Source: Elmis aenea
Lineage: Eukaryota > Arthropoda > Insecta > Coleoptera > Elmidae
Length of the DNA: 64,000 nucleotides
Assembly (NCBI GenBank): GCA_947652605.1
Contig: OX393578.1
Location: 59,589,415 to 59,653,414 of the forward strand
Reading direction: 5' to 3'
Below the pieces are notes generated by a model. The model did no database searches. It saw nothing but the letters and a program-made list of their open reading frames with translations, and was not told where the DNA came from. Both the position numbers and the translations under genes were made by a program. Shown piece by piece: positions 12,055 through 25,009 of the stretch. Within the stretch, counting starts at the first letter, position 1, and each line of letters begins with the position of its first letter.

Positions 12055-13670
12055 TTACTGCCATAAATTTGTTGCTAATGTCGGTCCAGGATTACTTCCG
12101 GGTTTATTTATTGATAAACTGGCAAACTGCTGCGGTAAGGGGTTGGCTTGATTCCCGAAAAACGGATTGACTTGCGGAGTTTGACCGGCAAAACTCGCGT
12201 TCTGTGTCGGGAATTGGCCCATCTGGTTCGGCATCGTAGGAAACTGGGTTTGCGGAAAGAATTGGGGGCCGTTGGGGGGCTGGTTCGGCACGAATTGTGT
12301 CGCGGGTGCGTTAAATTGTACGTTCGTCTGCGTCGGGCCAAACTGATTATTCAAACCATACTGACCTAACGGCGGATTCGCCGGGAAAGGCTGCGCCGGA
12401 AACTGCTGCTGTTGTTGAAACTGATTCGTGGCGTTTCCGAACTGTCCTAACCCGTTCTGTTGCGCGGGAGCGGTGGTTTGTGGAAAAGCCCCGCTGAAAT
12501 TCTGGAAATTCGGTTGACCGGGAAATTGTTGTTGGTACGCCTGGTTCTGGAACGTGGGATTAAAATTGTTGACCGGCGGCGTATTCCCGTACAAGGCTAA
12601 TATGCTATCTTTAGTCAATTTAACTTTCTCTTTCTCCGTCGGCGCAGTCTGGTTGAAAAAACTCTCCTCTTCGCTCTTAAGCGCGTCGGTTTCTTCCTTC
12701 TTCTTCTCTTCAACAGTCGTCACGGGAGCCGACAAAAACCCGCTAAAACTATCGTCGCCATTTTGTAAGCCCAACAAATCAGTACTCTGCTTCGTTTCAG
12801 CAGTATCTTTAATAATGTTAGCACTAGGAACGGTTACGCGACCCGGCTTCGGGCTCGCACTTTTTGGTTTCGGAAGTTGTGGAACTTCGACCATATTTAA
12901 AGGTTTCTTTTCGACGGAAGATTTCTTTTTGCGCTTCTGCCTTTCGATTTCTTCGTCGATTTCTTTCTCCCAGTTAACTTTCGGCAGAGGCGGAGGCACC
13001 CATTCCCTCGCTATATACTTTTTGTGTTCGTATTTTGCGCGTATAAACGATTCTAGGCTCGTGTCGCTTTGCGGTCTACGGAAGTTATCCGGCAAGTTTG
13101 CTTCGTACACTGCTCTAGCCCTCGAGTTGCCCATTTGCTGGAGGGACACCACTTGTTCCGGTGTCCACGAATCTAAGTTCACTGATTTCACTTTCGAGAT
13201 ATGTACTCCTAAATTTCTGTGAATTCCTGCACACCTTATGCATAGGAAAACTCCTAAATTCCATGATGCCCATCTTGGACCTATAAAAAATACATAAAAT
13301 AGTCTACGTTAATCATGCAAATGCGTCCACGTCTTCATGTTATTTGAGAAAAATCATGGCGTATTTGAAGGGTTGCATCATATGGAATTTATTGACAAAA
13401 TATAAATGGGTTAATAGCCCCTAAAAGCTCAGTTTTTCAAGGAAACATGAGATTATTTATCATGCATACGCCCCCAGCAACGTTCTGACAGTCACAGTTC
13501 TTAGAACTTATCTGACAGACAAACTAAAAAATAAAGTTGTGTCCCGGCTTACCTTTAGAATCACAATCAACACAGTATTTGTTGTCTTCGTCACGTAACA
13601 GAGCGTTCAGCAGTGATTGACATTTATCTTGAATTTGTTTAACTTTATCCTTTTCACTTTTAGAACTCAT
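12055..13670 (-). CDS. SMAP: Stromal membrane-associated protein-like ArfGAP (SMAP1/2 family)
   Basis: Two exons on the minus strand, 13670-13553 and 13280-12055, join across a 272-base GT-AG intron to give 447 aa. The ArfGAP zinc finger is split by the intron: CVDC lies in exon 1 and, 16 residues later, CIRC in exon 2, followed by GIHRNLG with the catalytic Arg finger. SMAP-type ArfGAP continuation follows (SVNLDSWTPEQV, then NFRRPQ and a KYI/W segment), ending about residue 135. Then come a basic coiled stretch (EIDEEIERQKRKKK), a clathrin-box-like LLGLQNGD, and a long Gln/Asn/Pro/Phe-rich tail as in SMAP1/2. The family stimulates GTP hydrolysis on Arf6/Arf1 and works with clathrin in endosomal and plasma-membrane traffic. 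Start: MSSKSEKDK at 13670, the usual short leader before the ArfGAP domain. Its codon use is more GC-rich than the flanks. Whether it corresponds to SMAP1 or SMAP2 cannot be said; insects usually have one. Confidence 0.93.
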
Positions 13671-15440
13671 GTTTCCATTTAACTCGTGTCAAAAATACGC
13701 TCACATATGACAAGGGGTGACTGCCATCTACAACTGTCAGCCTGACGCAAGCGCAAGAGAAAAAATTGTTCGATTTTGTGTGGGCGGCATCTCACAGCAA
13801 TCAAACTAACTAACGTTTATTTAAATTTAATTAAATAAAGTTCAACTTGATTTTTGAGAGCAAAATACGCTACATGCTTTGTTGTAAATCAAGAAGAATA
13901 AAATAAATGGCACAAGAAAGAATATTTAACTTAAACTTACACGTACGTACAGTATGTACAGGGGCGCACCAATAGAGGATGAAAAGGGGTTTAAAAAATA
14001 TAATATATTTCAATAAAATATTTTGTTACTTATTAACTTATTGTAAAGCGTTACGGTTAATATAATCTATTTTATTATCTTATTCAGACGTCAGACACTT
14101 TGTTAATAATTGTTATCACATCTTTAAGTACATCAATTATCAGTTCTGGTTTATAAACCCAGTTATAATTGATAAACTAAAAAAATATACAATGCAGTTT
14201 TATATGATGTGACTTGACAGTCTTAAGCAATAAAAAATTAATTATCTGATGGACTTTGAGCACGAATTTAATTTAAAAAACTAAACAGTTGTCTACCAAT
14301 TTTTTCGCTTATTTAAATATTAAAAAGTTATTTGAGACATTTTATACTAATTTAATTAAATAAACTTTCAGGATCTGTTAAGACTTGTCCAGAATATCTA
14401 TAAGAGATCTTTTGTAAGAGACACTAATTTATATTGATAAACAATACTTTAAAATACATCTTGAACTGTGCGTTTTTGTGGAAAGGATGTATTTATAATC
14501 ACATTATTCAAAGCCAAAACAGCTTCAAAGTCAGATTTGATCGAGTATGGTTCACTATTGAAACGAATGTTATAAATCCCCAAAATTTTTAATTAACATA
14601 GTTAGGTATTTAATAAATTATATAAAATTCTTTAACCATTGCGTTTTAAATACAATGTAAAAATGTTATAGCGTTTTTTACTGAGTATTTTATTACGAGA
14701 TCTGATTTTTTTATTTTCAGCACTTAAATTAGTGTGCCTACGCATTTATAGGGTCATAAACCTTTTTCCATGCAAATGAATCGATCACATTTAACTGAAA
14801 ATGTATTGATATACTGCTACAGTTTGTTGCTATAATAAGGGATGATAAAGTGAGGACCAGACTTGCAAAATGCATTTTATCCATTTCTGCAAATTTTGAG
14901 AAACGCCAAAAAAACATTGCATAAAAACTACAAGTGCAAAAAAATTCTTTTAAAAGTAAAATTTATAGTAAATATATAAAATATTGGATCACAAAGTTTA
15001 ACACAAGAAAATTAAAAAATAACTTAAATCTGAAAAATATGTCAGAAATAAACGCGGTTTGCATGTCTATTGTGGACAAAATGACGTGTGAAAGTCAATA
15101 ACAATCTATTTCATCACAAAAATGACTAACGTTGCAAGAAAATTGTATATTTAATTTCAGATCAACTTAACAATTAACTTAACTTTAACGTATTTAAATA
15201 AACTTAAGATATTTTCAAACGCATTAAACAAAAATAAAAAATTGATAATGTATTCTGCAAGAAAATTATTCATTCAAATGTAAAACAATTGTTTTAAAAA
15301 AATCACCCTCTTCTGGGTCAACACACTCACAAATTTCATTATCATTTTCTTCATCAGAATCCAATTGAAACACTGGGACCATTCATTTTAATTCTGGATC
15401 ATTAGTCCAATTTTCACCAGATAATGAAATAAGTGATTTT
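13671..15440. other. Intergenic spacer including the SMAP-like promoter
   Basis: The first 100-150 bases are less AT-rich and should contain the SMAP-like promoter. The remainder is AT-rich with no recognised gene or element. Confidence 0.4.
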
Positions 15441-15449
15441 TTTAAACTT

Positions 15450-17360
15450 CCTAATTTTTTCTTTTAATATTTTGTTGGTAAGAAACCTCAAAAATTAACT
15501 CGAAAAAGCAAAATATATTTTTATATCGTTTTAAAACACATATTCGGGAATAATTTTTTAACTGCTTAAGATATTGACTTGAAATTTTCAGGACATGTTT
15601 ATCATGCTTATCTACAACAAAAAACTGATTTGGGAAACGATCCAATATTTTGTTTGGGAGAAACTTCAAAAATTAACTTAAAAAAGCTAAATTTCTTAAT
15701 TTTTATATCGTTCTAAAACACATATTCGCGAATAATTTTTGAACTGCTTAAGATATTGGCTTTGAAATTTTCAGGACATGTTTATCATGCTTATCTACAA
15801 CAAAAAACTGATTTGGAAAACGATCCAATATTTTGTTTGTAAGAAACTTCAAAAATTAACTCGAAAAAGCAAAATTTTTAAATTTTTATATCGTTTTAAA
15901 ACACATATTCGCGAATAATTTTTTAACTGCTTAAGTTATTGACTTGAAATTTTCAGGACATGTTTATCTTGCTTATCTTCAACTAAAAACTGATTTGGAA
16001 AACGATCCAATATTTTGTTTGTAAGAAAATTCAAAAATTAACTCAAAAAAGCAAAATTTCAGTTTTTATATCGTTTTAAAACACATATTCGCAAATAATT
16101 TTTGAACTGCCTAAGATATAGACTTGAAATTTTCAGGACATGTTTATCATGCTTATCTACAACGGAAAACTGATTTGGGAAACGATCCAATATTTTGTTT
16201 GGGAGAAACTTCAAAAACTAGCTTAAAAAAGCTAAATTTCTTAATTTTTATATCGTTTTAAAACACATATTCGCGGATCATTTCTGAACTGCTTAAGATA
16301 TTGATTTTGAAATTTTTAGGACATGTTTATCATGCTTATCTACAACAAAAAACTGATTTGGGAAACAATCCAATATTTTGTTTGGGAGAAACTTCAAAAA
16401 TTAACTTAAAAAAGCTAAATTTCTTAATTTTTATATCGTTTTAAAACACATATTCGCGAATAATTTTTTAACTGCTTAAGTTATTGACTTGAAATTTTCA
16501 GGACATGTTTATCTTGCTTATCTTCAACGAAAAACTGATTTGGAATACGATCCAATATTTTGTTGTAACAAAATTCAAAAATTAACTCAAAAAAGCTAAA
16601 ATTTCTTAATTTTTATATCGTTTTAAAATACATATTCGTGACAAATTTTTTAACTGCTGAAGATATTGACTTAAAATTTTTAGAACATGTTTATCAAGCT
16701 TATCTACAACAAAAAACTGATTTGGGAAACGATCCAATATTTTGTTTGTAAGAAACTTCAAAAATTAACTCGAAAAAGCAAATTTTTTAAATTTTTATAT
16801 CGTTTTAAAACACATATTCGCGAATAAATTTTTAACTGCTTAAGATATTGACTTGAAATTTTCAGGACATGTTTATCATGCTTATATTCAACAAAAAAAA
16901 TAATTTGGAAACTATCCAATATTTTGTTTGTAAGAAACTTCAAAAATGAACCCAAAAAAGCAAAATTTCTTATTTTTTTTTATATCGTTGAAACACATAT
17001 TCGCGAATAAATTTTTAATTGCTTGAGATATTGACTTGAAATTTTCAGGACATGTTTATCATGCTTATCTACAACGAAAAACTGATTTGGGAAACGATCC
17101 AATATTTTGTTTGTAAGAAACCTTAAAAATTAACTCAAAAAAGCAAAATTTCTTAATTTTTATATCGTTTTAAAACACATATTCGCGAATAAATTTTTAA
17201 CTGCTTACGATATTGACTTGTAATTTTTAGGACAGGTTTATCATGCTCATCTACAACAAAAAACTGATTTAAGAAACGATCCAATATTTTGTTTGTAAGA
17301 AACTTCAAAAATTAGGTAACTCAAAAAAGCAACATTTCTTAATTTTTATATCGTTTTGAA
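15450..17360. repeat. Satellite array, about ten 182-bp monomers
   Basis: The landmark GGACATGTTTATC (or a one-base variant) occurs at 15591, 15774, 15956, 16136, 16319, 16501, 16683, 16865, 17048 and 17230, giving spacings of 180-183 bases. Each unit also contains TATCGTTTTAAAACACATATTCGCG, CTGCTTAAGATATTGACTTG and GATCCAATATTTTGTTTG. The units are AT-rich and highly similar, with scattered substitutions and small indels. Short open frames in the array are chance products of the repeat. It marks the boundary between the housekeeping genes and the SPH array. Confidence 0.93.
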
Positions 17361-17830
17361 ACTAAATTGAAAAAACTATTTGAAACTTTACCATAATATT
17401 TAATTGTATATAATATATCTTAAACAAAGTATTTTCCATACCCTCACTCTTATAATATTCCAAGGTACACATCAAATACTCAGTAATCCACCAAAATATT
17501 TGAAGTTCAGCGAAAATTGCCTCTGCTTCAAAAATTACCATATTTTAGGCGCCTTGATTTTTCCGAGCGATTTGGCTTTTTTTATGAAACTTATTTAAAA
17601 TGTTCAATGTCATTACAGTCCATTAAACGTAAGACTGCCTCTGCCTCTAACCGCCTGGGGTCAGCGATTGATGTGTTAAATATTAATAGATAACTTGCTC
17701 TGCGTTTTGTATTTCCAACCGGTTTTTTTCGAGGTTCAGTGCTCCGAAGAGTTTTCCTATCAGGGGCGAACTAACTTTTACCCCTTACAGAGTACACCGT
17801 TGGAAAAGCCAAGTATAAAGTGAGGCATAC
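17361..17830. other. Spacer upstream of SPH-A
   Basis: No gene is seen. The block about 17640-17800 is slightly richer in GC and unlike its neighbours, but I cannot assign it. Confidence 0.35.
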
Positions 17831-17849
17831 ACTTATGTTGAAAGCACCA

Positions 17850-18083
17850 TTCATTAGGATAATAAAGTATGATATCATCGAAAAAGTATTAAATACAAAA
17901 CAAACTTCGATCTAACTGAATGTTAATGTTAGAGGAGTCAATGATAACTTGTTTACTTGTTCTTATTTCAATAATTTCAGTATGTGTTATGATTTGCTAG
18001 CGTTGAGTGCTAAAAATTGTTCATAATATTTTAATAAGTTACTTTTTTAAATATTTTGTCGAGTTTTGTGTGATGTTACAATT
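17850..18083 (+). promoter_or_regulatory. Candidate promoter of SPH-A
   Basis: This region is conserved with the block upstream of the duplicate gene B (about 26625-26858). Shared words include CTTCGATCTAACTGAA, GAGGAGTCAATGATAACTTG and ATAATTTCAGTATGTGTTA. The TCAGT at 17977 matches the arthropod initiator consensus about 105 bases before the ATG, with a GATA-type TGATAA at 17942 about 35 bases further up. Conservation may only reflect recent duplication. Confidence 0.35.
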
Positions 18084-21000
18084 ATGACAAAACTACATAT
18101 AATTGTGCTAGTTTTTCTAGCACGTGTTGAAAGCATTTTTAGTCAAGGTAAGTGTTTAATTTGTTAATATTAGAAGCGAAAAATGTTAAGGTTGTACCTC
18201 TGCCATAAAAAACAACTTTTTTTCACACAGAAATAATATAAGAAAATATTATTTGTTCAATAAAATGAGTACAAAATTATGTTTTTTATTGTTTTTGATC
18301 GGTTAGCCAGTTAGATTAATTATGAATATATGTTTTTTTTGCTCCCCATAGCGCCTAGTATTCCTTGCTAAAAATTAAGTATAAATTTTGCATGTTAACC
18401 GCCTGGGTATATTCCTTAATCCGATATCGTAGTCAATGTCATTATAGCAATTTTAAATATAATAGACCTTTAACAAATTTTAAAGGTAATTAAATTATCG
18501 ATGTAAAATATGTAAAAACATATAGGGTGTTCTATTAAAAAAAAAAAAGACTTATTCGTGTTGGAAGTTTAAACAATTGGACCGAGCATAAAAAACACCC
18601 TGTGTATTATTTTAAAATTTTAACTAGTCAGAAATCACTATGATACTATTGTCGAACAAAGTTTCAAAGGACTTCGTTCTGAAATTGCTATGTTGTGAAA
18701 TATCAATATTTCTTTTTTCTGTCAAAATTTTCATAAAAACTGAAATAACTCAAAAATTATTAATTTTAGACATACAAAACCTATCCATTTTGAAAGACAA
18801 TTTAATTCTGCATCTACAAAGTGCAAAATATACAGGGTATTCGTTTAAAGAAAACAAAGTGACGTATCGGTACGCAAAAACAAAACACTGGGTATAGTTG
18901 AAAATAATTTTCGGTTATGTAGTAAATTACCACAAACAACTTTTATCCGAAACTTTTTTTTTGTAAAGTTGCCACAAGACGAGATATTGATCCGTTACGT
19001 TACTTTTTGTACAATCTGTATATAAATTAGTATTACTTACAAATTTTTGTGTGACTATATTTAACTGGTTGCTTACAACATAATATCTATGATCGTTATG
19101 GATTGTTTGTGCAAATTGATAGCCTAACAAAAACAACTACACAAATTCATAAATAAATACAAGTTTAATTATAAAATCATTAATGCTTTCAAGAATACGA
19201 ATCGCTCATTTGAAGAAAATTTATACCGATATTAAGACTATAGTTGCATCGTCATTACATTGTTTTCATGTCTAAGATAAGTGTTTATTTTCAATTATTT
19301 AATAGCATTTAAAACGAATCATTTAAATAAACGAAACACATCTACGAATCAAGCAGTTTTTTTCCTTCAGGTGGTCTACCACATCCTAAACGCCTATTTT
19401 TCCAATCCACCGATTGGTTATCTACTAATTTTATTTAACATTCTTATTTTCAATGTATGAATCACATAAACCAAATCATGTAAGAAGTGGCAACACACAA
19501 TAACGATATTTTAAAATGGAGCAATAAATTCTTTTTTGGAGACTTGATTTTTTACAAGGACGTAAAAAACTTTTTGAAAGTTTGTATTCAAAACAGTCGT
19601 TACTAGATGTGTTTCTGACTGCAGGCAGCAAAAAATGCTCGTCACGTGCTAATATATTATATTTCTACTAACTATGGTTTAGTGTATCATTATACTGTAA
19701 TAAAAAACAATACAGGCCCAAAGTTTAAGAAAAATGCCTGCAACAGTTTAATTAAATCAAGAAATTCCAGTCACACGTCATCTGCAGTGATATAAAAAAT
19801 TTGCGCAGGCTTCTGTTTTTATAAAAAATTAATTTAACCAGTTAGGAAACTATGCCACATTTTTTCTTTACGACAGTTTATAATATGTTACATTCTAAGC
19901 AGCAAAAGTAGACCACAACATTTCTTTTAACTAGTTCAGTACAAACAAAAATCTTTCCGATACCTACTTCCAAGGAAAAAAATTTAAAATTCCAAACAAA
20001 GGAAAATATTATTATTAAATATTTCCCCAAGCTCACAGCCTGCTTTGTGGCAGAACTCTTTCTCGTTAACGGAATTTTGCGAACAGTTCTAGAAAATGCA
20101 CGAAAAAGTACTTTTACGAATAAGCTTTAGTTAATTCGAATGGAGTTCGCTTGAAGAACAATCTCGACTATAGAAATATTTGCAATAATTTTTAATAACG
20201 TTAAAAACAGCGCTTTTTACATTATATTAGCTTGGTTTGATTGTCTGAGAAAGTTTAGGACGAATTTAGTGAAAAACTTTCTGGATTTAAGGAACAACTA
20301 CTGTCATATTACCCTGACTTTTTTAAAGGTAGGCTTATAACTTAATAATTTGCCCTGGTTTAACTATAAAGAGTTCGAAAGATATAATATCTAACCTTTC
20401 TTACAACTTGTATTGTTCTAGATTCCTGCGCAACACCAAATGGAAGACCAGGGTCTTGCGTTTTGTTATCAGAATGTCCATTATTATATACTGGAGTTGT
20501 GAATTTAGACAAAAAAGCGTTAGATTTGGCAAGGGAAGCGAAATGCAAACAACAAAATGACGACTTTTACGTCTGTTGTGGTAAGTAACAAAAATGTGCT
20601 TTTAAAAGGATTAAAAATGACCAATGGTGAACGTTATCAAAATTGCCGTTTAACGGTACATGATCTTTTTCTTAACGAGCTTATCCGTTCCTGGATGTTG
20701 GCTATCCATGACGCGATTTTAATTTCTTAGCAGCATTACGAAACAATTCAGTGGTTGTAGTCTTCTTTTTCTTAATCGGTTCCTCTTGTACCTTAAGGTG
20801 TCGAGGTACCTATGCTTTTCTATTTCTGTGTTATGTTTCTCCACTCCTGCCCATCGTTAGCTAATTGTGGCACATCTCTCCAGCCGACCTCGTTTTCTTC
20901 TAGTCTCTGCCTCACTTCTTTTTACCATTTTATTCTTGGTCTTCCCCAATTTTTTTTTCCTCTATCTGCATCTAAATCCTATTTTCGCGTATCTACAATC

Positions 21001-24000
21001 TGCAGTGTTGTACTGCATTATCAGATTCTTCAACCACGCGATCATTCTCCGCTTACCATCAACCTTCCCCGGAAGTATCAGTTGCCACAACAGTCCGTAC
21101 TTTTCTGGATGTCTCATTATGTGACCCAGGTACTCCAGCTTTTTCCTTTTAACAGTATGCACAACCTCTGTCTTCACTTTTAATCTCCTTAGGACCTCTT
21201 CGTTGGTGGCATGGTCCTTCCAATTGATTCTAAGTATCAGTCTGTAAGTCCATATCTCGAACGCATTTAGTTTTTTCGTTGGAGCCTCCGTTAACGTCCA
21301 AGATTCTACTCCGCACAGGAGCGCCGGAAAAACATAGCACTTTAATACCAATCTAAACCTAAGTTGGAAACTCAGCTTGTGGTTCTTTAAAACTGTATTT
21401 ATTTTACGAAATGCTGCTTTGGCCTTTTCTATCCGGCATATTATTTTAGCCGAATGGTCCCATTGTGCATTCGGTAAACTTTCCAAGTACGTGAATGTTT
21501 CCACTTTTTTAATTTCTATATTGTGTAGGAGAAGCCTTCCCGGGTTTAGTAGGAAGTTTTTATTAATGACCAAGCATTTAGTATTTTGACTTTAGTTTGA
21601 GGCCATGTCGTACGCTGGCTGCTGCTATGCTATTCAAGAGCTGTTGGAATCCTTCCATGGAGCTTGTAAATACGTTATAGGTTATATTCCAGGATTTATT
21701 ATTTTTTAAATCTTCAGATAAGTGTGCATCGCAGTGCGTTCCACTGCAATCATGTCCTCATATTTTGAAGGGCGTGCTCTCGTTGGATCAGAACGCGATT
21801 GAAACGGCAGAAAAATCTGTTTGTAGAAAAGATACTGGCACGACGTATGTTTGCTGTGATGCTCCCGAAGAAACAAATACCGAAAGAATAAAAGTCGATG
21901 TCGTTAGACCGCCTTTAGAGAGTGCACTTCCGGATGAGCGGGTATGCGGTTATCAACATTCCGATTATCGCATACGCGATCGGCAGAAGATAAGCAACGA
22001 TGAGTTTACTTGGTTGGTGATGCTCTTGTACCAAACTGGGAAAAGCAAAGCTGCCCCTTTGTGTCTTGGTACACTCGTTACTCATAGGCATGTGATAACC
22101 GCTGCTAGATGTATTGAATTTCCGAAGAAGGCGAATTACAGCCTGTAAGTATATATATGCATTTTTTTTTCGGGCAAAAATGAACAACCAAAACGAACAA
22201 ATTCAATTATTTCAAAAAAGGTTGTCGGAATCGCATTTTTACTATAGGAATCTCCGAAATTGAAAACAGTTCTTTACCCAATCAAAAATATGCGAGTGTT
22301 AGACTAATTTCAAATAATAAGATAACACTAAAACTGTTCAAAAAATAAACGAGAAAAATCAAACGTTTGTTTTGCAAGATAATTTTACTGTAATCAGTAA
22401 TTTTGCGTTATTGTATATGACCAATTTAATTTTTCTATAGTAGTAGTAGTAGTAGTCTTTATTTGTTCTGTAAAATCCAAAAAGGCATAGAACATGTCAC
22501 AATAATGATAATAATAATACACATATATACGAATATATACACAATACAAAATTATATTTACTTAAGAGAGTTTTTAAAGTAAGCGTCATTAAGGTATTCA
22601 CTAACTCCATAGTAAGCTTTAGAGATTAGGACATTTCTTAATATTTTCTTCAAGTCTGGGGTGGGTAGGTTTTTTATACTCTCAGGTGATGTATTAAATT
22701 TGTTATATATTGCAATAATTATAGAGGCAACATTTTTTTGAAGATAAGTATATTTGAAGCAATCGGGCTTAAGATTTTTTTTATGTCGGGTATTGACTGC
22801 ATGGTTTCTTATATTCACTTCGAACAGATCAAAATTATTTCTTACGAAAAGGATAGCTTCGAAAATGAATAGGCCGTAAAAAGTTAATATTCGTTTGTCA
22901 CGGAAAGTATCTTTGCAGTGATCTCGGTAGTTAAGACCAAAAATAGTTCTTATACATCGCTTTTGTATAATAAATAGGCGTTCCGAGTCACTAGCGTTAC
23001 GTTTTATGACATCTCCAGATATTTCTTTGTAAAGAAATACCAAAAATTCAAAATTTGTTTATTTTTCTAATACCTTCCTCGTCGTACTAAAACTCTTAAA
23101 AGTATCGCGGTACTTCTATCAACAGCTTTTCCAACTAGAATTACACTTCTGCCTAAACAAAGCTGTTGAATTTCATTGAATACTAGTAAAATGAACTACT
23201 TAACTTATATTTACAGTAAAGTATATGCCTTAACGTAAAAAATTAATGAAATGTTCATTTTAATTTAGGAAAAATTTAAACTTGTTATCTGTTAAGTACC
23301 TATTTTATGAGATGTATAAAACTAGGGGTGTATTTTCTTTTGAGTTATAAAAACCAGTTTTTATGACACACCAATAAAAAACTACTTTATTATTGCGAAA
23401 ATTACATTACATTGGAATTTGATGGTTTTCTTATTTACAAGCAGTTTCGAAGTCGTTGACGGTTGGAACTTTCCGATCTCAAATAAATCTATTCTAGTGA
23501 ACATTTTGTTATGGAAAGTTCAGGGCATGGGACTGATTCATAAGTTTTAAGAATTTTAGGTTGAATGTGATCATTAAAAAAACCGTACAGTAAGTTTATT
23601 AAAACTGATACTCTAGTAAGCAGAAGAGACAACAGCCCATTTACCGCTTAACAAGAAAAATGTACACTTTTCCCGCGCGATTTTATTTGTTGATTTATCA
23701 TTTTTCAACTTCAGGACGTCTGTTCGACTCGGCGAGTTTAATCTTAACACAGATCCGGACTGCGAGCAATTCGAAGAATTAAACTTTACATATTGTGGAG
23801 AATCCGTGTTAGAAGTTCCCATAGAAAAATACGATATTCATCCAAACTACTTTTCTGTAAATAATGTAGAGCACGGTAATGATATTGCAGTGATAAAACT
23901 TGAAAAATATGTTGAGTTCACAGGTGAGGTAAAAGCTAAAAGATTTATTGCTCATGTATGACTAATTGAATTGTGTTATAGAATACATTCGGGCTATTTG

Positions 24001-24565
24001 CCTTCCTAAAGTTGAAGACACTTCACGGGCGGTAGGACAAGAGCTTTATACTTCAGGATGGGGATTTTCAACGAACGGTAAGTCAATTTTCTCAACTCGC
24101 CTAAAAGTCGGATCTTAAAATTGTCGATATACGAATAAAAAATTTAAGAAAACTCAAAACTTTTACGGGTTTGATCCTTTTAAAGTTGCTTCGCATATCA
24201 AATAACGAACAAAATGCGTTACATTTCACAGTAATAAATTGTTTTTAAAATATAACACTTTTTCAGGCTATCCAGCTTTATATGACATTAAGAAGAAAAG
24301 TTTAGGTACAATAGTGAAAAACGAAGAATGCCAGTTCTCCGAATCATCGATTGCAAATAATCTGCATTTGTGTTTAAGAGAAGGAAAAAATGCGAGTTGT
24401 TATTTCGACTTCGGAGGTCCTTTAATGTCGGAAAAGTCAACGCAATACTTTTTAGAAGGAATTTTCAATTCTCCGCTAGGCAATAATTGCGAAGAAAACA
24501 GCTTGGGGGCATATACTTCGGTTGCCAAACACCTAGAATGGATTAAGAGAGTAATTTTGAACTGA
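18084..24565 (+). CDS. SPH-A: double-CLIP serine protease homologue, predicted inactive
   Basis: Six exons: 18084-18147, 20422-20580, 21718-22144, 23715-23923, 23982-24077 and 24267-24565, all GT-AG; 1254 nt, 417 aa. Residues 1-21 are a signal peptide (MTKLHIIVLVFLARVESIFS). CLIP1 has six Cys at 24, 34, 40, 64, 73 and 74; CLIP2 at 77, 81, 87, 110, 120 and 121, with an unusually short first loop. The chymotrypsin-like domain follows from about 151 (CGYQHSDYRI). The His site reads TAARC instead of TAAHC, and the Ser site reads FDFGGPL instead of GDSGGPL. Asp is kept in GNDIAVIKL. RLGEFNLNTDPDC and TSGWG are typical of clip proteases. The IVGG that normally follows the activation Arg is IRDR. 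It should therefore be a secreted, non-proteolytic homologue; relatives act as cofactors in prophenoloxidase or Toll cascades (inference). Poly(A) signal at 24652. Introns 2 and 3 hold LINE remnants. Confidence 0.92.
18148..20421. other. SPH-A intron 1 with a short repeat scrap
   Basis: A 2.3-kb intron against about 0.46 kb in gene B, so it gained sequence after the duplication or gene B lost it. At about 18522-18604 a small inverted-repeat scrap begins AGGGTGTTC and ends AAACACCCTGT; another AGGGTATTCG terminus lies at about 18834. Otherwise it is AT-rich with nothing recognised. 20170-20400 is again clearly homologous to gene B 27150-27370. Confidence 0.5.
20740..21600 (-). mobile_element. 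LINE remnant (C-terminal reverse transcriptase region) in SPH-A intron 2
   Basis: On the minus strand 21573-20962 is open for 203 codons and encodes the C-terminal part of a non-LTR reverse transcriptase polyprotein. Typical landmarks are FPALLCGVESWTL, KKLNAFEIWTYRLIL, KLEYLGHIMRHPEKY and GKRRMIAWLKNL. This resembles the endonuclease-reverse transcriptases common in insects (RTE-like; clade not certain). The catalytic RT core is absent. The 3' end (about 20740-20960) is shared with the fragment at 1860. The same insertion is present in gene B. Confidence 0.8.
22437..23045 (-). mobile_element. Non-LTR retrotransposon 3' fragment in SPH-A intron 3
   Basis: The minus strand 23043-22558 encodes 161 aa of the post-RT region (IIQKRCIRTIFGLNYRDHC, LFIFEAILFVRNN). 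It then has CAGAACAAATAAAGA and a trinucleotide tail, seen on the plus strand as (TAG)n at 22438-22453. The sequence matches the 3' part of the longer copy at 24975-26354. It is absent from the corresponding 116-base intron of gene B, so it was inserted into A after the A/B duplication or lost from B. Confidence 0.8.
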
Positions 24566-24970
24566 TTGTAATAATTTTGTATGTCATTAGGACCATTAGG
24601 TAATTAATTTTGTCGTTACTAATTTTGTAGATGCATATTGTTAATTAATTTAATAAAAGCCTTTTCCAGTAATGACTAATTAATAGCGTACTATTTTAAA
24701 TTGTAACAGTGTTAAAATATTAATTTTCGACCGCATTAAATTGGTTGAGTCTCTGTTTAAACAAACTCTTAAATTAATTAAAAAAATTGCTTAGTTTTTG
24801 ACAATTATTTTAAACAGTTTAGGAATAATGTAGCTTTCAAGTAAAACAATTTATTATTTGATGCAAAACGAACCAAAATAGTAAAAATCCGCTTTTCTAC
24901 TGTAATTTTCAACTCAGTGTTTTAGCCAACACAATTACATACTGGGCATGTAACAGCTGACTCCTTCCAT

Positions 24971-24974
<4 letters not shown>
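24566..24974. other. SPH-A 3' UTR and spacer
   Basis: AATAAA at 24652-24657 is the likely poly(A) signal. About 24566-24790 is homologous to 29836-30050 after gene B, showing that the duplicated unit extends past the gene. Confidence 0.5.

Positions 24975-25009
<35 letters not shown>

Noticed and set aside
12554..13222. 222-codon plus-strand open frame opposite the SMAP-like gene
   Set aside because: Antisense shadow; the sense frame has a clear ArfGAP domain and correct splicing.
15450..17360. Evenly spaced repeats that could suggest a CRISPR array
   Set aside because: Units of 182 bp are repeated along their whole length with no unique spacers, in a eukaryotic context; it is a satellite.
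20812..21183. Plus-strand frames rich in Phe/Leu/Ser in SPH-A intron 2, and similar at 41750-42139
   Set aside because: Antisense of LINE reverse-transcriptase fragments.
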